From Anaerolinea sp. (lineage in GTDB: Bacteria > Chloroflexota > Anaerolineae > Anaerolineales > Anaerolineaceae), in contig JARKPU010000008.1 of assembly GCA_029975055.1 (NCBI GenBank), forward strand, positions 62,001-126,000: a stretch of 64,000 nucleotides of DNA, written 5' to 3'. Positions within the stretch are counted from its first letter, which is position 1; each line of letters starts with the position of its first letter. A model generated the notes under the pieces. It saw only the letters and a list, made by a program, of their open reading frames with translations. It had not been told where the DNA came from and made no database searches. The position numbers were made by a program, and so were the translations under genes. Shown piece by piece: positions 57,729-64,000 of this stretch.

Positions 57729-58601
57729 TCAGGCCTGCGTGGGCAAGAGTGGAACGGGCTTCCAGGGCGGCAGGCGGCGCACCTCCACGCCGCGCAGGGC
57801 GGCCCAGGCCTCCAGCGAGCGCAGCGCGGCCGGCGTGTCATCCATCCAGCGCGGCATGAGGGCGGGTTCCTCGCCGGGCGGGCGTAAAAAATCATCATGG
57901 TGGATCGGGCAAACCACGCGCGCCCCCACCCGCCCGGCCAGCTCCTCGAAGTACGCCCGGCGGTAGGCCTCGGGCCTGCGCCCCAGCGCCGCCAGGGAGA
58001 TCAACGAAGCATCCGCGCGCACGCCTGCCAGTGCGCCGGGTAGAAAAGCGGCGCTGCTTTGCACCAGGAAGGCCCCCGCGGGGTGCTCGAAGAGCAGGGT
58101 GAAGCAGCCGCCGTCGCGGTAGGCCGAGGCGCGCGCCGGCGAGGCGAGCGGCCGGCGGATTTCTCCGGCAGCCAGGTTGGGGCGGGCATGGGCTGCGGGC
58201 AGGAAGGTGACCCGGAACGCCCCAAAGACGAGCCTCTCGCCGGGCAGCACGGCGCGAATTTGCCGCTCCGGCAGCCCCCACCCGCGCGCCAGGTTGGCGC
58301 TGGATTCCGAGCCTGCCAGCAGCGCTCCGCAGCGGCGGGCCACTTCGGGGGCGTCGAGGGCATGGTCGTAATGCGCGTGGCTGACCAGCACCGCGTCCAG
58401 CCGGTCGATACCGGCGCGCTCCAGCCCGCGCCGGATGGCGGGCACATCCGGTTGGATGCGCCCAAAGGCGACCTGGAGGAGCGGCGGGCGGCTGAAGAAT
58501 CCGTCGGCGAGCAGGCGCGTCTGGCCATCGGTGATGAACAGGGCGGCCGCGCCCAGGAAGGTGATGCTAAGCGGGGCGTTCAGGCCGGTTGGAGCCGCCA
58601 T
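57729..58601 (-). CDS. Metallo-beta-lactamase-fold hydrolase (UlaG-like)
   Basis: 290 aa. ITFLGAAALFI start, VLVSHAHYDHALD metal motif, LLAGSESSANLARGW, LPAAHARPN, FLVQSSAA and VCPIHHDDFL for the late ligands. This resembles the UlaG/RomA branch of MBL proteins. The substrate is unknown. The ATG overlaps the end of the glycosyltransferase gene by 35 nt; later starts are possible. Confidence 0.82.
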   Translation of the reverse strand: MAAPTGLNAPLSITFLGAAALFITDGQTRLLADGFFSRPPLLQVAFGRIQPDVPAIRRGLERAGIDRLDAVLVSHAHYDHALDAPEVARRCGALLAGSESSANLARGWGLPERQIRAVLPGERLVFGAFRVTFLPAAHARPNLAAGEIRRPLASPARASAYRDGGCFTLLFEHPAGAFLVQSSAAFLPGALAGVRADASLISLAALGRRPEAYRRAYFEELAGRVGARVVCPIHHDDFLRPPGEEPALMPRWMDDTPAALRSLEAWAALRGVEVRRLPPWKPVPLLPTQA

Positions 58602-60087
58602 TGCATTCCAGGGCCGTCTGGAAGGCCGCCTCGTACTGCGGGGTGATGATTGCGATATCGTGATACTTGCGCACGTACTGGAGAATCTGCGCGCTGTAGC
58701 GTTCGTAGAGCACCGGATCCGACATCAGCCTGTGGATGTTCTCGCGCAGGAGGCCGGGGTCGTCGGAGCAGAGCAGGCCGCAGCCGTGTTCGGAGATCAA
58801 CCGGTTGGGGTCCACCTTCATCGAGATGATCGGCACGCCGTATTTGCCCGCCTGCAGGAAGGTGTTTGGGAAACCCTCGAAAGCCGACGTGTTGACGAAG
58901 AGCTTTGCCTGGGCGAAGTACTTTTCAATCTCGGCGTACGGCACCCGCGAAACAACCTCCAGGTTGGGGATAGACCGGGCGGCCTCTTCCAGGCGGCGGT
59001 AGCTCTCTTCGATGACGGGCGTCACGACCATCACGAACTGGTATTCGGGCATCGAGCGCGCCACCTCGACCATGATCGCCGGGCGCTTGACGCTCTCCTC
59101 GGTGTTGCCCACCCACAGGATCGTGCTTGGAACCCCGGCCTTGGGATATTTCAACTCCAGGTCAACCGGGTTGCGGATCAAAACCGGCTTCGCGCCGAAT
59201 TGCTGGGCAAGCTCGTATTGGCGCTCGTTCTGCACGATGGCCAGGCAGGCGTTCTGGATGGCGTAGAGCATCATCGAGTGCGGTTCGCCGTAGATATCCT
59301 TGCCGTACGGGTCGGCCTTGATGCGCGGGTTGAAATCCATATCGGAGCCGGCCAGCATGATATAGGCGCGCTTGTGGGTTTTGCAGAAGTAGGCCACCTG
59401 GGCGGCGATCTGGTTATTGCCGGGGGCGATGTAAAGATCGGCGTCGGCCTCCTCGAAGATCTGGATCATCTCTGGAAACACCGGTTCATCGGCAATGTGG
59501 CCGATTGAATCTCTGGCGATGGAATATGCCCGGTACACCCGCTTAAAGAAGCTGATGAGGCCCTCGAATGGAGAGATGACGAACGTTATGATGGAATTGA
59601 ACCAGCCGCGCAGCCAGTGGATGAGCGCGTCTCTTGCGCCGACGGCCAGCCCGCTGAGAATGATGCGCGTCTTCCAGGGGACCTGCTCTTTGTAGGCCGC
59701 TTTCACGTCCCTGATCATCCGGCGCAAAAAGGAACGCCTGCCCGCCGTTGGAGCGTGCTGCGCGGCGGGCCTTTCGGCCGGCGCAGCAGGGGGTGCGGCT
59801 TCACCGGCTTCTCTCGTGACCCCCCAAAACTTCTTCCCCTGCCAGGAGATCAACTCCACGCCTTCGCGAGTTTCGATGTGCGGCTGGCCGTGATCGGCCA
59901 CGATGATGCTGACCTTGTAGTTGCCCTGCCTGGCCAGGCTGCGCGCCACCTGTGAGATGCGCACTTCCCAGCCGCCGAACATGGTGCGGTAACGCGGGCT
60001 GAAGAGCGGATAGCAATAAGGGCAAATGAAGACGATTTTGTGTTTATGAGGGGGGCGGTTCAGATATACTTCTTCGTTGCGTGTCAT
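58567..60087 (-). CDS. GT4-type glycosyltransferase
   Basis: 506 aa. N-terminal IVFICPYCYPLFSPRYRTMFGG, a linker at about 95-190 with basic and hydrophobic stretches (membrane-associated, WFNSIITFVISPFEGLI), then the donor side LIRNPVDLELKYP, LWVGNTEESVKRP and E-x7-E in SAFEGFPNTFLQAGKYG. It probably builds surface polysaccharide with the two genes upstream. The insertion between the two Rossmann halves is longer than usual. Confidence 0.82.
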   Translation of the reverse strand: MTRNEEVYLNRPPHKHKIVFICPYCYPLFSPRYRTMFGGWEVRISQVARSLARQGNYKVSIIVADHGQPHIETREGVELISWQGKKFWGVTREAGEAAPPAAPAERPAAQHAPTAGRRSFLRRMIRDVKAAYKEQVPWKTRIILSGLAVGARDALIHWLRGWFNSIITFVISPFEGLISFFKRVYRAYSIARDSIGHIADEPVFPEMIQIFEEADADLYIAPGNNQIAAQVAYFCKTHKRAYIMLAGSDMDFNPRIKADPYGKDIYGEPHSMMLYAIQNACLAIVQNERQYELAQQFGAKPVLIRNPVDLELKYPKAGVPSTILWVGNTEESVKRPAIMVEVARSMPEYQFVMVVTPVIEESYRRLEEAARSIPNLEVVSRVPYAEIEKYFAQAKLFVNTSAFEGFPNTFLQAGKYGVPIISMKVDPNRLISEHGCGLLCSDDPGLLRENIHRLMSDPVLYERYSAQILQYVRKYHDIAIITPQYEAAFQTALECNGGSNRPERPA

Positions 60088-60106
60088 TTCGGGTATGTTT
60101 ATTTTA

Positions 60107-62632
60107 CTATCCGGCCGATGGATTGCGAGGGTTTTTTATAAGTTTTAGATAAACCAGAATCCCGGTGGCGACCCCGCCGAGGGCATAACCAAGGACTTGA
60201 AACCACACCGGCAGCGGCCTGGGCCAGAAGATCGAATAGGAGCGGCCGTTGGTGCGCGGGTCGCTGTTATCGCTGGTTGAAAAGAGCAGGTACCCGTCCC
60301 ACACCGAGAAGCGTCCTTCGCCTTTATTGACGATGTCGGCGTGGAGCGCGTTTGGATAAGCCAACAGGCGGCCATCCTCGAAAACCTCCACCGGCGAAAC
60401 ACCGAGCCTTTTTTGATCCATCCACGCCGAACCGAGGTTGATTGTATAAGCATAGCCGTTGACAGGTTGGGTTTTCTCCGTGTTGATGGCCCTCAATTTC
60501 CAGACGAAAGCCAGCGTCCCCGAGCCGTGCAGGTAAATGAGAACCCCGCCAAGAATCGCCCCCAGGCAGAGGAAAGTCACCCAGCGGCGCCAGGCAGGCT
60601 GCCCTGCCCCTGCAGACTCACACCAAAGAGCCAGTAAAAAAAGCGCCCCAAACGCCAAGGCGTATGCATATCGCACCAGGCGGCTAAAGCCGGGGTATTG
60701 GTGAAGCAACCCGGCAGGTGGATATTGGTGGCTTTGCTCACCCAAGGCATAAAAGTAATTATATGGCTTGAGCCACTCGTTCGGCGAAGGGGCAGCGCAC
60801 ACATCGAGTATATTCTGTTTCAGCAAGCTCAGATCGGACACCAGGATGATCATCCGGTCTCCGGGTTTAGAAGCTGGTGTGGTCATGACGGAGACGCCTG
60901 TTGTCACGACCTGGTAGATTTTAACCCGTTTCAGTTCTTGTACCAGTCTCGGGTAACTCCGGGATGATGCCAGGCTGCGCACATAATCGTCTTCTCTGAT
61001 ATAAGGCAAGTAAGATTCAAGGATCGCGTCGTTTGGGACGACAATGATAAAACTACCCGGCGAAGCGGGAATGACAAGACGCTCCTGCCCTTGCGGGCAC
61101 GCCGCCGGGCTGCTCGATCCACGAACCGAACCGGCAGCTTTAACGACCACGGGCAACACCGTAAAGAGAATCACCAGACCCGCACCCAGGCCGAGGAGGA
61201 GGCCATCAGGTGTGCTGTCGGCGCTCTCACCGGCGGGCAGCCCGCCCCAATGCTCGCGAACCCACTTGAATGGGAAGGTCAAACCCATCGTCGCGATGAA
61301 AGCCGAGAACGGGATGGTGGCGGCGTAAGCCCGCATCCGATCTGCATCAATGGGTGGGACCAGCCCAACCGAAAGCAGAACCCCGGCGAAGCCAAACAGC
61401 ACCGCCGAATCGCGTTCGCGGTGCGGGCTTCGAAGGATTGCGATCAGCCCAAGGGCAGTGAAAAACCACATGAAGATATCGCAAACGGCTTGATCTTTCG
61501 GCAACCACAGCGTGAAACTGAAAGCCCCGCCGCTGCTTTTGAAGTAATCTTGATAGGCCCTCAAGATGCCTTCGGCCAGCATCCCAGGGTCTTGCTTGAA
61601 TTTCTCGAACGCCAGGCCCAACACCTCGTTTTCGGCAATCCCGGGATGATCGCGGTAGACCTGGTCCCAGCCCTTGTTGCCCGAAACCAATCCATAAAAG
61701 GTCTGGGCATAGTTAGCAAATGCCACCCCGCCAGGCGAGCCAATCGCTTTAACCAGGCCGAGGTTGATGATGAAAGGCAAAAGAACGGTCAACAGGCCCT
61801 TGATAAGAAAATTAAACGAGATGCGGCGTCCGGCCCGAAAGTAGAGGACCCCCCACAAGACAAGCGCAGGTAAGATGGCAAAAGCACCGGCGCGGGCGTT
61901 CAATGCAGCCGAGAGTAAGAACAGGCCGAACAGGGTTATCCCGGCCTGCTTTTTGCGGGCTCCGCGCCAGAACGCCGCCAATGCCAGCCCGGCCAGGCAA
62001 AAACCGAGGTTCTCCGTCAGCGTCAGGCCGGAAAAACGATTGTAGAAAACATACAGCACCACCAGGGTGAACGCTCCGGCAAGTGTGCCATGTGTGGTCT
62101 GCACTTCGCGCGCTGCCAGGTAACAGGCGGTGGCATTGAGCGCCACCATGATGGCCAGGGCAATTTGCAGATTCCCGCCTGTCAATGAAAGCAGCACCGC
62201 AAGAAACCCGGCGAAGAAAGGGCGGCGAGAAGCGAACGGAGTAAAGCGCAAGCCAAGCGTTAGCCGTTCGGCCTCCCAGTAATAACCCGAAGCGTCCGAA
62301 AAGGGGAGAATTCCGCCGATCAGGTTCCCGTTGTAGGTGGCCGCCTGCCACCTGTAAGTGAGAGGCAGGGCAAAGAGAACCAGAACGACAAGGTAAGTCG
62401 CCGCCCCCCAGGCCCATCCGCTCCGGCTCAACAGGAGGTAGAGAAGCAGGACGAGAACGATCAGAAGGGTGTACGATGGAATGTTAAAGGCCCTGGCGAT
62501 GTGCACAGGCAAGGGAATCAACAGGACGGCGATGTAAAGCACACCCACGCATAAAGCGGAGCAGATCACCTTCCATGCCGGGCGATTAGCAAAGCCCTGA
62601 ACACGCGGGACGTAACTGCCGAGAGTGGTCAT
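60107..62632 (-). CDS. Large integral-membrane protein, glycosyltransferase-39/83-like
   Basis: 841 aa from MTTLGSYVPRVQG. About 12 membrane helices in the first 550 residues, including LLIVLVLLLYLLLSR, LAGAFTLVVLYVFYN and ISFNFLIKGLLTVLLPF. Loop DASGYYWEAERLTLGLRFTPF near residue 115 is like the extracytoplasmic acid/aromatic loop of ArnT/PMT enzymes. A soluble region at about 590-750 and two C-terminal helices follow. It may transfer sugars from polyprenyl phosphate on the outside. Family not certain. Confidence 0.6.
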   Translation of the reverse strand: MTTLGSYVPRVQGFANRPAWKVICSALCVGVLYIAVLLIPLPVHIARAFNIPSYTLLIVLVLLLYLLLSRSGWAWGAATYLVVLVLFALPLTYRWQAATYNGNLIGGILPFSDASGYYWEAERLTLGLRFTPFASRRPFFAGFLAVLLSLTGGNLQIALAIMVALNATACYLAAREVQTTHGTLAGAFTLVVLYVFYNRFSGLTLTENLGFCLAGLALAAFWRGARKKQAGITLFGLFLLSAALNARAGAFAILPALVLWGVLYFRAGRRISFNFLIKGLLTVLLPFIINLGLVKAIGSPGGVAFANYAQTFYGLVSGNKGWDQVYRDHPGIAENEVLGLAFEKFKQDPGMLAEGILRAYQDYFKSSGGAFSFTLWLPKDQAVCDIFMWFFTALGLIAILRSPHRERDSAVLFGFAGVLLSVGLVPPIDADRMRAYAATIPFSAFIATMGLTFPFKWVREHWGGLPAGESADSTPDGLLLGLGAGLVILFTVLPVVVKAAGSVRGSSSPAACPQGQERLVIPASPGSFIIVVPNDAILESYLPYIREDDYVRSLASSRSYPRLVQELKRVKIYQVVTTGVSVMTTPASKPGDRMIILVSDLSLLKQNILDVCAAPSPNEWLKPYNYFYALGEQSHQYPPAGLLHQYPGFSRLVRYAYALAFGALFLLALWCESAGAGQPAWRRWVTFLCLGAILGGVLIYLHGSGTLAFVWKLRAINTEKTQPVNGYAYTINLGSAWMDQKRLGVSPVEVFEDGRLLAYPNALHADIVNKGEGRFSVWDGYLLFSTSDNSDPRTNGRSYSIFWPRPLPVWFQVLGYALGGVATGILVYLKLIKNPRNPSAG

Positions 62633-62651
62633 CCGGCTCTTCTTGACTTCG

Positions 62652-64000
62652 CTAGACAAATTTGATCCGGCTCGCCGCGAAGGCGACCATCTTGAGCAGC
62701 AGCCAGCCGTGCTTCCAGCGCTGGATGTTGGTGGTGCCGTAAACACGCTCGGCATAGCGGATGGGCACGTCCACGATCTTGAGGTTAAGCTTGGCGGCCC
62801 CAAAGAGCAGGTCGAAATCGCCAAACGGGTCGAAATCGCCAAAGTAAGCGCGGTTGTGGACGATATTTTCGTAATCCTGCCGGTAGAGCACCTTCGTGCC
62901 GCACAGCGTATCTTTGACAGGCTGACCCAGCAGCCAGGTGAAGGCCAGGCTGAAGAACTTGTTGCCGAAGAAGTTGGCCAGGCGCATGGCCTGCTTCTCC
63001 ATGGGGTACACCAGGCGCACACCGTTGATGAACTCACCCCTGCGGCGCGCCAGGGCGTGGTAGAAGCGCGGCAGGTATTCGGGCGGCACCGTCAGGTCGG
63101 CGTCGAGGATCATCAGGATATCACCGCGCGCCTGGCTGAACCCAAGGCGGACGGCGTCGCCCTTGCCTTTGCCGGTCTGGCGGAACAACCTGGCATTCAC
63201 CCCCGGGTGAGCCTGAATCTGCCGCTCGATCTCCGCGTAGGTGTCGTCGCTTGAATTGCCCTCCACGAAGATCAATTCGGTGAAGCTGCCCATCTGCGGC
63301 AGACGGGCGAAGATGTTGGCAATGTTACCGGCCTCGTTGCGCGCCGGGACAACCACGCTCACCGACGGGGTGTGCGAAGGCTCCTGCCCGGGCAGCTCCG
63401 CGACGGGCCGCGCGATGATCAGGTTGGTCAACGCCAGCCAGTTGAACGGCCAGAAGCGCACCAAGATGCGGTTGCAGAGCGCGTCCAGCAGCGGAATCCG
63501 CAAGGGCAGCAGGATCTCTTCGGTGGAGCGCACCACCTCGAAGCCCGTCAGGTTGAGCAGGTTCACCACATCACCATCGGTAACCCAGTTCTGCTCGAGC
63601 GGCGGCTGGGCCAGGCCCAAAAGCTCCGCCAGCTTGAGCGCGGGCGTCCACAGGCGGCTGTAGAAGTTCATCAGCACGCGCGTGCCAGGGTGGCACAGCG
63701 CCCGCACGCGCTCGAACAACACCTGGATGTCCCAAACATCGTTCACCAGGTCGGAAAGAATGACGGCATCGAACTTCTGGTCGGTAGCAAACTCGAGGCC
63801 GTCTGCGCAGATGAAGTGCAGGCCGGGGTAACGCTGCCGGGCGCGCTCGATCATCGCGGGAGAAAAATCCACCCCCACGCCCAAAGCCGGGCGCAAGGCG
63901 GCCAGCAGGTCGCCCTGGCCGCAGCCGATCTCTAACACGCGCAGGCCCGGCTGGATGTGAAAGCGGTAAATTTCCGCCAGCCGCCGGTGGTAGGCCCCCG
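62652..64000 (-). CDS. Methyltransferase-GT2 (DPM1-like) fusion, cut by the right edge
   Basis: The frame is open to the window edge, so the N-terminus is missing. Reading leftward from the edge: YHRRLAEIYRFHIQPG, then SAM motif VLEIGCGQGDLLAAL and FDAVILSDLVNDVWDI (class I methyltransferase). After about 200 residues a GT2 domain begins: VSVVVPARNEAGNIANIF, LIFVEGNSSDDTYAEI, ILMILDADLTVPPEYL and DTLCGTKVLYRQDYE. GT2 enzymes of this kind make polyprenyl-phosphate sugars or extend surface glycans. It sits upstream of the membrane glycosyltransferase, which could use its lipid-linked product. Confidence 0.85.
   Translation of the reverse strand, partial: GAYHRRLAEIYRFHIQPGLRVLEIGCGQGDLLAALRPALGVGVDFSPAMIERARQRYPGLHFICADGLEFATDQKFDAVILSDLVNDVWDIQVLFERVRALCHPGTRVLMNFYSRLWTPALKLAELLGLAQPPLEQNWVTDGDVVNLLNLTGFEVVRSTEEILLPLRIPLLDALCNRILVRFWPFNWLALTNLIIARPVAELPGQEPSHTPSVSVVVPARNEAGNIANIFARLPQMGSFTELIFVEGNSSDDTYAEIERQIQAHPGVNARLFRQTGKGKGDAVRLGFSQARGDILMILDADLTVPPEYLPRFYHALARRRGEFINGVRLVYPMEKQAMRLANFFGNKFFSLAFTWLLGQPVKDTLCGTKVLYRQDYENIVHNRAYFGDFDPFGDFDLLFGAAKLNLKIVDVPIRYAERVYGTTNIQRWKHGWLLLKMVAFAASRIKFV

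Overview
This is a high-GC, gene-dense bacterial window with about 50 protein genes. I see no rRNA, tRNA, CRISPR array, transposase or phage genes. The gene families suggest a Chloroflexota bacterium of the Anaerolineae type. Pointers are an exported subtilase ending in a YMPV-type tail, tandem-GAF and PAS histidine kinases, a stand-alone tubulin-like protein, a mannonate dehydratase-like gene, non-pyrrolysine MttB, and GC-rich hairpin repeats between genes. No phylogenetic marker is present, so this is inference.

Layout, left to right. 1-2.4 kb: start of a leftward gene cut by the edge, a membrane protein, a PHP phosphoesterase and a 2H phosphoesterase. 2.9-6.1 kb: secreted S8 protease behind a leader of about 380 nt. 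6.4-10.6 kb: hutI, a tubulin/FtsZ-superfamily protein and an HD hydrolase in one operon. 10.7-14.2 kb: UxuA-like protein, MenG/UbiE methyltransferase and a GAF histidine kinase. 14.6-16.1 kb: sulfite-oxidase-like enzyme and a type II pantothenate kinase-like protein. 16.2-20.6 kb: a signalling operon (PAS kinase, single-domain receiver, REC-GAF-GGDEF). 20.7-24.8 kb: DUF421 protein, an unrecognised exported protein and a tyrosine phosphatase. 24.9-26.6 kb: DUF47-PiT phosphate uptake operon with a three-repeat Pho box. 26.9-31.6 kb: PlsY-like, cytosine deaminase-like, KDPG aldolase, URO-D, alkyltransferase-like protein and dUTPase.

31.7-39.7 kb is the most coherent pathway, a glucosylglycerate / mannosylglucosylglycerate compatible-solute locus. 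It holds a GT4, GpgS fused behind a universal-stress-protein-like region, an overlapping histidine phosphatase (GpgP candidate), a methyltransferase-like protein, a probably inserted DUF559 nuclease gene, a GH13_18 phosphorylase and an MggS/MggA-like GT4. Synthesis, dephosphorylation, extension and phosphorolytic recycling are encoded together. 39.8-44 kb holds a thioredoxin-CcdA fusion, SRPBCC, RibD-like and NAD-binding proteins, then a 280-bp structured noncoding element. 45-47.3 kb is a folate operon (folE, pteridine-reductase-like SDR, folB, folK) behind a structured leader. 47.5-56 kb holds a hydantoinase-like gene and an amino-sugar region (DeoR regulator, PfkB kinase, SIS protein, MttB, NagB, short NagA). 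56-64 kb is leftward: CPBP protease, MBL hydrolase and three surface-glycan glycosyltransferases, the last cut by the right edge.

Two genome-level patterns stand out. A dispersed ~45-bp palindrome with core GGGGCAAGCCCC occurs eight times between genes, in both divergent and convergent gaps. Many genes carry a TATAAT-like box 6-7 nt before the start codon with no Shine-Dalgarno, which predicts leaderless mRNAs, while others have strong AGGAGG sites.
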